Shown: one piece after another, positions 1-11,239 of the stretch
Layout: the number at the start of each line of letters is the position of its first letter
Position numbering within the stretch: the stretch's first letter is position 1
Origin: Heracleum sosnowskyi
Taxonomy: Eukaryota > Streptophyta > Magnoliopsida > Apiales > Apiaceae
Assembly (NCBI GenBank): GCA_030848705.1
Contig: CM061244.1
Location: 48,773,190 to 48,837,189, forward strand
Length of the DNA stretch: 64,000 nucleotides
Direction of reading: 5' to 3'
Position numbers and translations under genes: made by a program
Notes under the pieces: generated by a model
The model's input: the letters and a program-made list of their open reading frames with translations, nothing else
Database searches by the model: none
Told to the model about the DNA's origin: nothing

Positions 1-88
1 TCATTTAATAATATTCCAATACTCCACAATAAATATTTTTATATTAAATATATCATTTAATAAAATAATAAAATTCACGGATATTACA
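1..88 (-). repeat. 3' LTR of the Tekay element, start only
   Basis: On the minus strand the LTR begins TGTAATATCCGTGAATTTTA at base 88 and runs leftward out of the window. It matches the outer end of the 5' LTR near 9044-9131 and the start of the solo LTR at 47245. Confidence 0.9.
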
Positions 89-103
89 TCCTTCCCCCCT
101 TAA
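89..103 (-). other. Polypurine tract of the Tekay element
   Basis: Minus-strand purine run AAGGGGGGAAGGA directly abuts the 3' LTR start at base 88. This is the expected plus-strand DNA primer site of an LTR retrotransposon. Confidence 0.8.
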
Positions 104-175
104 TAGGATTCTGTCCTCAGAATCAGATCAAGTAAACAACTGGGGATACTTCTCTAACATCTCACTCTCTAACTC

Positions 176-3100
176 TCAGGTAGACTCTTCTACTTTAGGA
201 TTCCTCCACAAAACTCTCACTAACGCTACTGTCTTATTCCTTAGTACTTTCTCCTTACGATCCAATATCTGAATCGGTCGTTCTACATAAGATAAATCTG
301 CCTGGACCTCTATGGGTTCATACTCTATTACATGATTCGAATCTGGTCGATACCTCTTAAGCATAGATACATGAAATACATTATGAACGTGCTGCATATG
401 CGGCGACAATGCTAACTCGTAAGCTACCTTGCCCACTTTCTTCAAAATCTCAAAAGGTCCAACATATCTCGGACTCAACTTCCCTTTCTTTCCAAACCTA
501 ACTAATCCTTTCAACGGTGAAACCTTTAGTAACACTTGCTCTCCTTCTTCGAATCCCACATCCTTTCTGGCTAGATCCGCATACTTTTTCTGTCGGTCCT
601 GAGCTGTTATCAATCTTCTTTGAATCAATTGAATCACTTCCTTTGTTTGTTGCACTAGTTCTGGTCCTATCATCTTCCGTTCACCAACTTCTTCCCAATA
701 CACTGGAGATCGACACTTTCGTCCATACAAAGCTTCGTAAGGTGGCATTCCGATGCTCGCGTGAAAACTATTATTATATGAAAATTCCACCAAGGGTAGA
801 TGATCGTCCCAACTGCCTTTAAAGTCAAGTGCACATGTCCTAAGCATATCTTCAATAGTCTGAATTATTCTTTCGCTTTGACCGTCCGTCTGCGGGTGAT
901 AAGCCGTACTCATTCTTAACTCGGTGCCCAAACATTCTTGAAAACTCCTCCAAAATCTTGAATTGAATCGAGGGTCTCGATCAGACACTGTCGATACTGG
1001 AACTCCATACCGTACTACGATTTCCTTTATGTAAATATGAACTAACTTATCTAGCGAGAATCTCTCGTGAATCGGAAGAAAATGCGCAGATTTCGTCAAT
1101 CGGTCCACAATAACCCAGATGGCATCATGGTTAGCCTTCGTTCTAGGTAATCCTACCACAAAGTCCATCACAATGTGTTCCCACTTCCATTCAGGAATTT
1201 CCAATGGTTGAAGTAATCCACTCGGTCTCTGATGTTCCGCCTTGACTCTTTGGCATGTAAAACATTTACTCACCCATTCAACAATCTCCCTTTTCATATC
1301 TGGCCACCAAAAGTTCGTTTTAAGATCTCGATACATCTTCGTACTCCCTTGATGAATTGAATACTTCGAGTTATGCGCTTCGTGCAAAATTTCATTTTTC
1401 AGTTCCGCTACATTAGGTACCCATATCCGAGAAGCAAATCTCAAGATCCCTTTGTCGTCCGGTTGGCTACATATTTCCTCACCTGTCATCTTACTCACAT
1501 CATCATTCATAACTTGCTCTTGGCACTTCCGTATCTTCTCCAACAATTCCGGTTGAAACGTCATGGTATAAATCACTTCCGTCGCATCCTTCAGAATACT
1601 TACTTCGATCTCTAACTTCTCAAATTCCTTGTATAACTCTTTGGCCATCGTCAGTGTATTTAATCTCTCTTTTCTGCTCAGTGCATCTGCTACCACATTT
1701 GCCTTGCCGGGATGATAGTTGATAGAAACGTCGTAGTCCATGATTAGTTCTAACCATCTTCGTTGCCTCATGTTCAACTCTTTCTGAGTAAAGATATACT
1801 TCAAACTCTTATGATCGGTGTAAATTTCACATCTCTCTCCATACAAGTAGTGTCTCCATATCTTCAAAGCAAACACAATCGCTGCTAACTCCAAATCATG
1901 TGTAGGATACTTCTGTTTGTGGGGCCTCAACTGTCTTGACGCATAAGCAATCACCTTGTCATGTTGCATAAGTACGCAACCCAATCCTTTGTACGACGCA
2001 TCACTATAGATTACGAATTGACCTTGATCGTCTGGTAACATCAATACCGGTGTCGTAGTTAGTCTCTTCTTTAACTCTTGGAAGCTCTCTTCGCATTTAT
2101 CGTTCCATATGAATCGCTCGCTTTTCCTTGTCAGCTTGGTCATTGGAGTAGCTATCTTCGTAAAATCTTGCACAAATCTCCAGTAGTATCCGGCTAATCC
2201 CAAGAAACTTCTGACTTCAGTCGGTGTCCTTGGTCTCTCCCAATCTTTCACTGCCTCTATCTTTGCTGGATCCACTTTGATGCCTTCGCTGCTCACCACG
2301 TGTCCTAAGAAATGAACTTCTCTCAACCAGAATTCACACTTGGAAAACTTCACATATAGTCTTTCTTGTCTCAATGTTTCCAACACAATCCGCAAATGGT
2401 CTGCATGCTCTTCTTCTGTCTTCGAGTATATCAAAATGTCGTCGATGAATACCACTACAAACTTGTCCAAATATCTCTTGAAAATCCTGTTCATTAAGTC
2501 CATAAAAGCTGCGGGTGCATTTGTTAATCCAAACGCCATTACTAAAAATTCATAGTGCCCATACCTTGTTCGAAAGGCCGTTTTCGGTATGTCGTCTGGT
2601 TTAATCTTCAGTTGGTGATATCCTGACCGTAGGTCAATCTTTGAAAAATGTACCGCTCCTTTTAGCTGGTCAAACAGATCATCTATTCGAGGTAACGGAT
2701 ACTTGTTCCTAATGGTCAGCTTGTTCAACTCCCGATAGTCTATACACAATCTCATGCTTCCATCCTTTTTATTGACAAACAATACTGGTGCTCCCCACAG
2801 CGAAACGCTGGGTCTAATAATTCCTTTTTCTAGCAAATCTTGCAGTTGATTAGCCAATTCCTTCATCTCCACTGGTGCCATTCTGTAAGGGGCCTTAGAT
2901 ACTGGCTCCGTGCCTGGTACTAAGTCTATCGTAAATTCAATCTCTCTATCTGGAGGTAAACCTGGTAATTCTTCCGGAAAAACGTCTGGAAACTCATTTA
3001 CAACTGGAATATCTTCTAACTTAGAAACTTCCTTTTCTATATCTATCACATAAGCTAAATACGCCTCACAACCTTGCCTTAATAATCTCTTAGCCTGAAT

Positions 3101-4618
3101 CATCGTCAGGAACCTCTTTCTTTGCCTCTCTCCTCTAAATATTATTTCTTTCTTTTCTAGGGTAATCAAAGTAACCCTCTTATTCTTACAATCAATACTC
3201 GCATCATACTCAGTCAACCAATCCATCCCTAATATCATATCAAATTCACCTAACTTAAAAGGTAACAAGTCAACATAAAAACGATTTCCCAAAATCTCTA
3301 TCTCACAACGAGGATAATATGAACTGACCGCTATACGATCCTGATTAGCTATCTCTATATTCAACACTCCACTTAAGGGTTTCATTACGCAATTCAATCT
3401 ACGAGCAAACGTTTCAGAAATAAAAGACCTCGCCGCTCCCGAATCTATTAACACCTTAGCAGGAATAGAATTTACTAGAAGTGTACCTGCCACCACGTCG
3501 GAATCTCTCACTGCTTCTCCCATTGACATATTATAGGTCCTGGCTAACGGCTGGACATTAACAACTGGGGGTGCTTCAATTGCCCGAATCATATTGTTCA
3601 CGGTTGCTGGTGCTCTGCAGTCCTTAATCATGTGGCCTGGTTTCTTACACCGATGACACACGATGCCTATCTTGCAATCCCGGGAATAATGTCCCTTCTG
3701 ATTGCATTTAAAGCATGTGACATTCAATCGATGGCATATCCCTGGATGTCGCTTCCCGCATGTCTTGCATTCTGGTAGTGGGGGTCTAGAAAGTCCCTGC
3801 TGACTGCCGGCTGGTAGACGGTTATCTTGTCCTACGCTCCCGGTATCTGGTCTCCTGAAACTTGCATTCCTTCCGGGCTGAAATCCTGGTTTCTTATTTG
3901 CTTGCCCTTGAAAACTTCCATGTTGCTGTCCCTTATCGGGTATCCCTGCTTTCCTTTTCTTGTTCTCCCTCTCTTTCATGTAAGAATCACTCTCTGTCTC
4001 CGCAATCATTGCCTTTTGGACCACCGCTGCATAGGTGTCCAACTCCAATATAGCTAACTTACTACGAATCCAAGACCTCAGTCCCTGCTGGAACCTCTTG
4101 GCCTTCTTCTTCTCCGTATCCACATAGGTTGGAACAAACCTTGACAACTCCGTAAACCTTGTTTCATATTGGGGCACTGTCATACTTCCCTGCTTTAACT
4201 CCAAAAACTTTAATTCCATCTGATCTCTCATATAGTCCGGAAAATACCTTTCCAAAAACAACTCTGTAAATCTTGCCCACGTAATCAATCCCTCGGGCTC
4301 CATAGCCCTACTCGTTTCCCACCAATAACTGGCCTCATTCTTCAGAAAATAGCTTGCATACTCCATCTTCTTATCCTCTGCCACCTCTATCAAGGCAAAA
4401 GCCTCTTCCATCTCCTTCAACCATGCCTTAGCCTCTACAGGGTCTGCTGATCCTTTAAATTCTAGAGGTTTTGCTGCTTGGAAAGATTTGAACGTAACCG
4501 CCGGTGCTGCTTGCTGGTGATGCTGTTGATGCTGCTGATGCTGATGTTGTTGCTGCTGTGCTAATGCGGCAGTCTGTTGAGTAAGAGTATTTAACAACTG
4601 GATTACCATCGGGTCCAT
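176..4618 (-). CDS. Tekay gag-pol polyprotein, 1480 codons, nonsense at both ends
   Basis: Single open frame for gag, protease, reverse transcriptase, RNase H and integrase. Rough residues: Gln/His-rich N-terminus 18-36, retrotransposon gag 45-225, zinc knuckles CFKCNQKGHYSRDC (302-315) and CHRCKKPGHMIKDC (321-334), protease DSGA (392-395), RT with FIDD (724-727), RNase H with YSDAS (about 870), HHCC and DDE integrase, then a chromodomain-like tail ending WRNPKVEEST. The frame continues past 176-178, where TGA replaces an expected Trp codon, to a natural stop at 128-130, so 15 tail residues are lost. Upstream, an in-frame ATG at 4694-4696 (MPPR) is separated from the open frame by TGA at 4682-4684, probably a former CGA. 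I use the first ATG after that stop. Apart from the two nonsense codons I see no frameshift, so the copy is young but probably not autonomous. Confidence 0.92.
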   Translation of the reverse strand: MDPMVIQLLNTLTQQTAALAQQQQHQHQQHQQHHQQAAPAVTFKSFQAAKPLEFKGSADPVEAKAWLKEMEEAFALIEVAEDKKMEYASYFLKNEASYWWETSRAMEPEGLITWARFTELFLERYFPDYMRDQMELKFLELKQGSMTVPQYETRFTELSRFVPTYVDTEKKKAKRFQQGLRSWIRSKLAILELDTYAAVVQKAMIAETESDSYMKERENKKRKAGIPDKGQQHGSFQGQANKKPGFQPGRNASFRRPDTGSVGQDNRLPAGSQQGLSRPPLPECKTCGKRHPGICHRLNVTCFKCNQKGHYSRDCKIGIVCHRCKKPGHMIKDCRAPATVNNMIRAIEAPPVVNVQPLARTYNMSMGEAVRDSDVVAGTLLVNSIPAKVLIDSGAARSFISETFARRLNCVMKPLSGVLNIEIANQDRIAVSSYYPRCEIEILGNRFYVDLLPFKLGEFDMILGMDWLTEYDASIDCKNKRVTLITLEKKEIIFRGERQRKRFLTMIQAKRLLRQGCEAYLAYVIDIEKEVSKLEDIPVVNEFPDVFPEELPGLPPDREIEFTIDLVPGTEPVSKAPYRMAPVEMKELANQLQDLLEKGIIRPSVSLWGAPVLFVNKKDGSMRLCIDYRELNKLTIRNKYPLPRIDDLFDQLKGAVHFSKIDLRSGYHQLKIKPDDIPKTAFRTRYGHYEFLVMAFGLTNAPAAFMDLMNRIFKRYLDKFVVVFIDDILIYSKTEEEHADHLRIVLETLRQERLYVKFSKCEFWLREVHFLGHVVSSEGIKVDPAKIEAVKDWERPRTPTEVRSFLGLAGYYWRFVQDFTKIATPMTKLTRKSERFIWNDKCEESFQELKKRLTTTPVLMLPDDQGQFVIYSDASYKGLGCVLMQHDKVIAYASRQLRPHKQKYPTHDLELAAIVFALKIWRHYLYGERCEIYTDHKSLKYIFTQKELNMRQRRWLELIMDYDVSINYHPGKANVVADALSRKERLNTLTMAKELYKEFEKLEIEVSILKDATEVIYTMTFQPELLEKIRKCQEQVMNDDVSKMTGEEICSQPDDKGILRFASRIWVPNVAELKNEILHEAHNSKYSIHQGSTKMYRDLKTNFWWPDMKREIVEWVSKCFTCQRVKAEHQRPSGLLQPLEIPEWKWEHIVMDFVVGLPRTKANHDAIWVIVDRLTKSAHFLPIHERFSLDKLVHIYIKEIVVRYGVPVSTVSDRDPRFNSRFWRSFQECLGTELRMSTAYHPQTDGQSERIIQTIEDMLRTCALDFKGSWDDHLPLVEFSYNNSFHASIGMPPYEALYGRKCRSPVYWEEVGERKMIGPELVQQTKEVIQLIQRRLITAQDRQKKYADLARKDVGFEEGEQVLLKVSPLKGLVRFGKKGKLSPRYVGPFEILKKVGKVAYELALSPHMQHVHNVFHVSMLKRYRPDSNHVIEYEPIEVQADLSYVERPIQILDRKEKVLRNKTVALVRVLWRNPKVEEST

Positions 4619-5115
4619 GTGGCCCGTGGGAGGTGTATTTTGTTGACCTTCTTGGTCGGAGGTATCAGATGAACGGGTTTGTCATCTAGGAGGCATATCG
4701 CTGATGAATAAACAATAATTGGCTTAATCAAACAGTTCATATGATAGAAGGAAGGATCACAATTGACATCTCGAAGGTTTACAGATCTTCTCAACGGTGT
4801 ATGAGTACACTCGTTGTAACAAGTAGAATAACAGTTATGATGCTGGAAATGAATGACAAGGGAATAAATACAGTTCTATAAAAGAGGTTTATCATACATA
4901 TATATATAGATAGAGTTAGTACAAGCGTAGAACGCTTCAAAAGAAAATATATCATGGCTGAACCATAACCGCCGACCATCAATACAACAAAAATGCAACA
5001 ACAACCCGAGGCGTTCCTACAAGCCCGGTGCACTGCTGATACTACAATATGCATCTATATACTAACTATTTAGAAACCATACATCCATGTCACATCTGTC
5101 TACTCCTAAACCTGC

Positions 5116-5668
5116 TCACAGATCACCTGCTCCTGTCTGCCATAACGGGGGTCCTGCAATCCCTGCAATCTCACTCATCGCATAATCCAAAATCTGTCTC
5201 ATCCCTGCTACTGTCTCTCCCTCTCGACTAGAAGCTAATCCGTGCAATCGAGTCTCAACCAAGGTCCTCATAACCCTAAACCTCATCTGAATGTCCCTTA
5301 TCTGATCTCTAAGTCTGTCCCTCTCTCGGATAGCGGCTGCCTTAATCGAACGAATCTTCCCCATCTCCATAACCTGTCCATAAAGGTACTCCCTCTCTCT
5401 ACTCACCCTCTGATACTCATGGTGTGGAACTGGTGGCTCACCTAACTGGTACAAAAGGCCCACAAACTGATGCCTGAGACACTGGTGCTGGGGCTACTTG
5501 TCGGAGTGGAATAGGACAAGGTACCTGATCTCTCCTGACTACCGGATGCTGATGCCTAGGCTGATATCGCACTGGCCGAGACGGTCCTGCTCTCTCAACG
5601 GGTGTAGGTATCTCTGCTATCGTATCCTCGGAAGGGTCTGAGTCTGAACTAGAACTAGGGGGCTGCAA
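5116..5668 (-). pseudogene. Leader ORF of the Tekay element, split by a frameshift
   Basis: Two overlapping minus-strand frames lie in the leader between PBS and gag. Codons from 5668 give an acidic, Ser/Pro-rich N-terminus (about 76 residues). Codons from 5463 give a charged, helix-prone C-terminus (REREYLYGQVMEMGKIRS region, about 110 residues). They join naturally near 5440-5463, so this looks like one protein of about 180 residues broken by an indel. Small coiled-coil ORFs ahead of gag occur in other plant chromoviruses, but I recognise no named domain. Function unknown. Confidence 0.45.
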
Positions 5669-5796
5669 TTATAACCACATTTAATTACTACGCATAATAT
5701 CCCTAGTTGACCTCATAATATCCTTAAGTGAATTCCTAACTCTCTATGTTATCCTGGACCCTAAGTCCTAACTTGTTTCAATTTCCATAACATGTT

Positions 5797-5808
5797 TCTC
5801 TGATACCA
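5797..5808 (-). other. Primer binding site (tRNA-iMet type) of the Tekay element
   Basis: Minus strand reads TGGTATCAGAG two bases after the 5' LTR end (GGGCGTCACA). This complements the 3' end of plant initiator tRNA-Met. Confidence 0.88.
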
Positions 5809-5810
5809 AC

Positions 5811-8800
5811 TGTGACGCCCTCCAAACCCGGGGTACAGATTTGAGGAGTCATCCGACCAATGGAACACTATTTAACACATGCATAATATATAAAGACACA
5901 AATACCCCTTAACCAAGACCGCATCCAGATTATGGCAATGAACACGAGCTACTACAATATTTTATTAATACAATACCAGTTTTATCAGAGTTATTACATC
6001 ACAACTAAAGTTCAAATCTAGACATCTAATCTAGAAAAGCAAAACAACAACTACCCTGCCAATGACAATGACTCGAGGGGCTCTCCTGGCTGCTGGTGAA
6101 CTATCGGTCACGCTATGCCGACTCATACTCTCGCTTCACTGGAATAGGGTTAGAAAACAACAAGCAAGAGTGAGCCAAATTGCTCAGCAAACATCATATG
6201 GATCATTTCTATCACGGTTGTAAGGATATGAATTTATGATATCAGAATCAACAATATTTAGCTAACACATGCTTTGTATCAATAACAATTGAAGAAAAAG
6301 AATTAGAATTTGGCTTATACATTTTATTCAAATCAAAGGTTGTGCTGCTGGCCAACCACGCATCAACCCCGGACTAGCTCACAGCATAGTCCTCTACTGG
6401 ATCCTAGGCCAAACTGGGCCTTAAGTTATTCCGACCATAAATATGGCCCGACCAATTACTGGTCCATTTTAAAAACATGCCAAATCTATCATAGGGTATA
6501 AACAATAACATGCTCAATAAGATAAACTCAATGTATAATAATTGCAAAAGAGCTTCAACTACTCAGTATCAAATGAAGATCGAGAAAGAATCATGGAATA
6601 ATTTCAATGGTACAGTGTACTCATTCAATAAGGAAATCAAGATTGGTAATCGATAATCAATGACCGTAATCAATAGTCAACGATGGAAGTCAAATGATCA
6701 ATGGTTGTCAATAATAATCAAAGGATGATAATCAATAATAAATGGTGGTAAACAATAATCAAGTGAATTGGAAATAAGGGTTTCCGATGCAGATCAAATC
6801 AAAGAATCAAGAATCTCTAAGGAAATGGAATCAGTTGTCCAAATGCGGTTAAAAGATTGATAATTTGAATTGTTCTGGGGATAACGGTATTCAAGTAATC
6901 AAGACAATAATAAATTTTATCACAAGTAAATGCACATATACTTGCCTGGTCTAAGCTGTTGTCGGATCGACTCTGCTCACTCTACCTTTCCCTTTCCCTT
7001 GCTCCGGGAACTCGATTCTATAATTAAACAACTCATCACAATAAGTCTAACTATTCTCGTTCTACTCTCGACACTTATTCAATCAATAATCACATTTAAA
7101 CAAGTAACCGGTTACGTATCGGACGTCCGGTATGATTTACGATATTTAAAACTCAGATATTTGCCCTAGTACGGGCATATACAGACTATAAAACACAACA
7201 CACAATTAATATGAACCATATAGCACTTATAATTTTTTTTAAAACATCATGCGAAACTTATTTGAATTTTAAATAAGTCACGATTAATTTTTAAATCAAA
7301 ACTCGGATTTTTAAATCCAATATAAATATTTAAATGCAAATAAATCAATTAATAAAATTAATTGACACTCTTTAAATACTTAAACTATTTTTAAATAAAT
7401 AAATATGCTTGAAAATAATTAAACTGAATTTTTAATTAATTAAATCTAATTAATAATTAATTTTTAAGAATTAATTGATTAAAAGAAATAACCAATTAAT
7501 TAATAAATTAATTATTAATTAAAAATAATTAAAATAATTAAGTTTAATCAATTTTCGGATTTAAAATAATAAATATAATTTTCCAGAATTTTTCTGACAT
7601 TAAAATATATTTTTAAAATAAAAATATGAATTTTTAAAATAAAAATATGAATTTTTAAAGTTTTTAAACTATTTTCGAATTAAATTTAAAAATAAAATCC
7701 AAAAACAGTTTTCAGAAATTGAATTAGGGTTTTGAAGATTGAAACCGGGTCAAACTTCGGGTAAACGGGTCGGGAAGAACAAATCTGGGTCACCAAGAAC
7801 AACCCACCGGATTCTGGGTTTTCCAGAATCCGGCCGGTGTCCGGCGACCGGAATCTTCCATTCCCGATCAAACACAAACCAAACTACAGGGCTTTTGTTC
7901 GCTTTTTCAAGACAAACAAATCCCACCCACAAACACATACGTACGATGCCGGAATCGAGCCCAGAATCCGGTCAAAGAAACCGTCGGCCACGACTCCGAC
8001 CGGAAACCCGATCTACTCATTCCGTACATGAAACTCGAAGATTAATATGTCAAAATAACGCTTATAACTCACACAATCAAAGCCCCATATCATAATCAAT
8101 GTCAGATCAATATCAAGAACGAACTATTCAAAATAAGAATTCGGGTCAAAACCCGAAAATCAAACCCGACTAAATTGAACTTAAACACGAAATTAAATCA
8201 TGGATTCTTGCTAATTAGAACCCTAGGAACATGTTAGAAGCAACCAATTGAATGGAGAATCAACAGAATGAAAACCCCCAAATCGACCAAGAACCCTAAT
8301 TTTAATTCGAATGTTGAAAATTTCATATAAAATCGAAAACTTACCAGATGATGACGAGGTTGGAAGATTCTGAAACTAGAGATCAAGAGCTTTGATTTGA
8401 GTACAAGAACTTCAGATTTGGATTTCAATAACACCTTGAACGAATGGTTTGATTCTTCAAGAACAAGAAGAACACGGTTCGAGAATTTTTAATTTCTGGA
8501 TAATTAACTGCTGATATCTATGAGTTTCAAGGTACGATTCGTCTTTTTATATTTTTGGAAAAATAATACCCCAAACAACATTTTTGGATCGATATAGATT
8601 CACTGGATCGTTTAAAAACCCTAATTAGGTTAAAAACACGTTTTACGAGGAATAATCAGTTAAAAAGGTTGATGATCATCCAATTGATATATAAATCATT
8701 ATATAACCAATGCTTAAGAATACTGGGGCTATAACAAATGTAATATTGATATAAAACGATATATCCGTCCCCTTAACAAATTAGGGTTCGTAACAATTTT

Positions 8801-9131
8801 TTCCCTTTTTGAACAAAACGAATTATTCTTGCAGAATCAAATAGGTAGGAATGAAATGATACGAATATCTCTCCCGATAATGATTCGAATATGAAAGACG
8901 AAGAGATAATAATTAATGTACGAAATTCCAACGGGGCCCTTGAATTATCAAAACGGGGCTTAGATTTGAAGAAAATTCCAAATGACGAAATATTTGAAAG
9001 GGGCTTCTGACTCACCAATTAGCACATAATCACACAATAATTATCATTTAATAATATTCCAATACTCCACAATAAATATTTTTATATTAAATATATCATT
9101 TAATCAAATAATAAAATTCACGGATATTACA
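5811..9131 (-). repeat. 5' LTR of the Tekay element (3.3 kb)
   Basis: Begins TGTAATATCC and ends GGGCGTCACA on the minus strand, 3321 bp. It aligns along its length with the solo LTR at 47245-54970. It contains a TATA-like box (8543-8551), a tract rich in TTGATTA-type repeats (about 6630-6770) and the box GCTGAGCAATTTTGGCTCA (about 6167-6188, here without one T), which also recurs in the other gypsy LTRs. Short ORFs inside it are not genes. Confidence 0.92.
8543..8551 (-). promoter_or_regulatory. TATA-like box in the Tekay 5' LTR
   Basis: Minus-strand TATAAAAAG, about 580 bp into the LTR. The homologous solo LTR has TATATAAAG at the equivalent place (47825-47833). Probable U3 promoter. Confidence 0.5.
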
Positions 9132-9144
9132 AGATGCATCACAC

Positions 9145-9850
9145 ATGAAGTCAAATTGCCCAACTAAGAATGGGGTACCCACTAACAATGCTACACCTGA
9201 TGAAGAAACTGAAATGAGGAATATTGAGAAGGGATCATCTCAACCACAATCAAATGTTGGAGTGAAGAAGAAAAGTACTAAAGAGCTTAGAAGGCAAAAA
9301 CTTCAAGTCAAAAGGCCTGTGAAAAAAATGGGAAATTCACAAACTGCAGAAGCTCCACTAGAGACTCAAAGTCAAGAACCAGTTGTTACATAAGCTACTC
9401 AGCTATCACCAGTTGAAAATGAACCAAGGGCCAATGAAGCAAGGAAAAAGCCACCATCTAAAGGCCCAGTAAAAAAGATCCCTAGAAAGAAGTTGCCTTT
9501 TGTTAAAGATGATGATCCACAAGGGAAAGATTTATGTCTAGACAACACAAAGTCAAACACATTGGAGGAAAATTTGAGGGGGGGGGGAGGTTGGTTACCA
9601 GGCCATCTTCATGCCAACTCCAGGTGTACTTCCTTACAGACCCCCTAGAACCACATCTCCACCAGCAGACAAAGGTAAGACAGTTGCCTTGTTCCTAGAT
9701 GTTCCACGGAGAAAAGCATTTGTGAAGAGACTTGCATGTTGTCCAAATGCAGAGTTGACATAAGAGGAAAGTGCAAGTTAAAGGCTGACCTTAAAGGTCC
9801 TTTGGGTGTGGATGTAGAGTTCAAAGGATATGAAAGATGCACTTGGGCTG
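9145..9850 (+). pseudogene. Lys-rich gene remnant, unidentified
   Basis: An open frame from the ATG at 9145 to TAA at 9391-9393 encodes 82 residues rich in Lys, Gln and Ser (KKKSTKELRRQKLQVKRPVKK). The same frame continues past the stop with the same style (PPSKGPVKKIPRKKLPFVK) until a G9 run near 9580. Another frame then gives a proline-rich stretch (MPTPGVLPYRPPRTTSPP) near 9613. This looks like the C-terminal end of a basic, low-complexity protein with at least one nonsense codon and one indel. It begins immediately beyond the Tekay 5' LTR, so its upstream part was probably separated by that insertion and lies left of the window. I do not recognise the family. Confidence 0.35.
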
Positions 9851-10458
9851 AGAATGGTTTCTAGACATGTTAAATGCATTTTGCTAGACTATTTAACTAT
9901 TTTGGTGTTAAGTTTTAACTATTTAAACTAGTTTTGGTGTCATCTTTTGAACTAGTTTGATGCCATTTGGTAGACTATTTAAGTATTTAGCAGTGACCAA
10001 ATGATGGTAATCTGTAATGGCAGGAACCTTTTATTGTTATGTTGTGGTATGGACCTATTTATCTAAGTTATGCAAGTATTGTTATGTCTTTATTTGTTGT
10101 CTATCTTTTTGGTTTTTTAAAGAATGCATTTCAAACCATTCGAATGAAAATGTAGGAATGTAACATAGAAGAAACAAAAGAAACAAAATAGTTCATTTAT
10201 AGCCTCCATCTACCAGTTACATATTCAATGAATGCATTACATTCATTCATGTCCTAACACACTACAACCAACACAGTGCAACCAACTACTAGTACTTATT
10301 ACCTTAATGTTACATCTACTTCATCCACATAATTACCAACACAACAACCACACAAAACAAACATAACTTCAACTGCTCTGAAAGCCTATTTTTATCAGCT
10401 TCAAGTGTACTCCTTTCATTAATTAACTTCATTCATTCAGCCTTAAGAAGTCTTCTTT
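9851..10458. other. Stretch without a recognisable gene
   Basis: About 600 bp of AT-rich sequence. The first half repeats the words ACTATTTAA and TTTTGGTGT several times (9890-9990) and could be the 3' UTR of the remnant to its left. The second half is pyrimidine/adenine-rich with no ORF. No terminal repeats found. Confidence 0.4.
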
Positions 10459-11110
10459 TGTAATATCCCGTAATTTTTGAGTTAATAATAATAAAATAAT
10501 AATAGAAAAAAGGACTAAAATTTGATAAACAATAAGATTTAAAATTGAATTAGATTAATGGGCCTGAAATATGGTTCGGATTTGAATACAGATAATTAGT
10601 AGGTTTGGATTTAGGGTTTCGTAACGCTATATAAATATCTTATTCTCCATCTTTGTTTTCAAAATTCGTAGGGTTTTTCCACACATAATTAAGTGATCTT
10701 GTAAAATTCGCAGAAAATTCATTGTAAGTCGGAATTCGTTGATTCTGGACTTTTTGAAAAGGTCTTTTTGTTCTCTATCACTTTCGTGGTTTAACGTTTT
10801 CAAGAAAACATCGTTTAGATGGTCAAAATGGCTAAAACAGATCTGGTCAGAAGTGGAATCGTGGAGACGTTCAAGGTTTAAGACACGATGTTTATAATGG
10901 GTTGCTAAGGATTGAATATGTGTTCTAATGTGAATTATTGTGTTTGTTAATCGAGGTAAGTAACTATTCGTTGCTCCATATTATTGTGTAACGTACATTA
11001 TATTGTTTGATTACATGTTCTTAATTATTTGCGTAAATAACTATTCGTTGCTCCGTATTATGTGTAACATGTTTTATATTGTTTGATTACACGGTTTCTA
11101 TTATCTGATT
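10459..11110 (+). repeat. Truncated gypsy-type LTR with promoter
   Basis: Starts TGTAATATCCCGTAATTTTT, the terminus typical of plant Tekay-group LTRs and close to the LTR start at 47245. It holds a good TATA box (TATATAAAT, 10628-10636) followed by a plausible R/U5 region. No matching 3' end, PBS or second copy is visible, and the sequence runs into a copia fragment near 11110-11240, so only the first part of the LTR survives. Confidence 0.5.
10961..11098. repeat. 77-bp tandem duplication in the LTR fragment
   Basis: The word TAACTATTCGTTGCTCC followed by a TGTGTAAC and ATATTGTTTGATTACA stretch begins at 10961 and again near 11038, with a few differences. Confidence 0.7.
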
Positions 11111-11121
11111 GATTTGAATAT

Positions 11122-11230
11122 GAAAATTGTGATATCGAAAACAGAATTTAGAAAAGACTTTGTTTTGATTCCCCAGTTTTAGTTGCGCATCGAAAATTGT
11201 GATATCGAAAACAGAATTTAGAAAAGACTT
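11122..11230. repeat. 39-bp direct repeat, 70-bp period
   Basis: Bases 11122-11160 and 11192-11230 are identical (starts GAAAATTGTGATATCGAAAA), separated by 31 bp. Exact identity points to a recent local duplication. Confidence 0.85.
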
Positions 11231-11239
11231 CATATCTTT

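Larger units (their letters stand above)
1..9131 (-). mobile_element. Ty3/gypsy Tekay-like chromovirus, nearly full length
   Basis: Bases 1-88 and about 9044-9131 are the same sequence (one difference, A62 versus C), so they are the outer ends of two LTRs in direct repeat. On the minus strand the order is 5' LTR (9131-5811), PBS, leader with a small ORF, gag-pol (4696-128), polypurine tract, 3' LTR running out of the window to the left. Domain order gag, protease, RT, RNase H, integrase, chromodomain-like tail, together with a 3.3-kb LTR, fits the Tekay/Del chromoviruses. The right-hand TSD would be AGATG at 9132-9136, but its partner is outside the window. A solo LTR of the same family is at 47245-54970. 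Confidence 0.93.

Noticed and set aside
517..4057. Plus-strand ORFs of 60-130 codons opposite the Tekay polyprotein
   Set aside because: They lie antisense to an intact 1480-codon frame, have biased composition and no promoter or domain; shadows of the real gene.
7686..9018. Small ORFs inside the Tekay LTR, one (8773-9018) with a similar partner at 47358-47603
   Set aside because: The similarity follows from LTR homology, the frames carry no domain, and the surrounding LTR DNA diverges equally.
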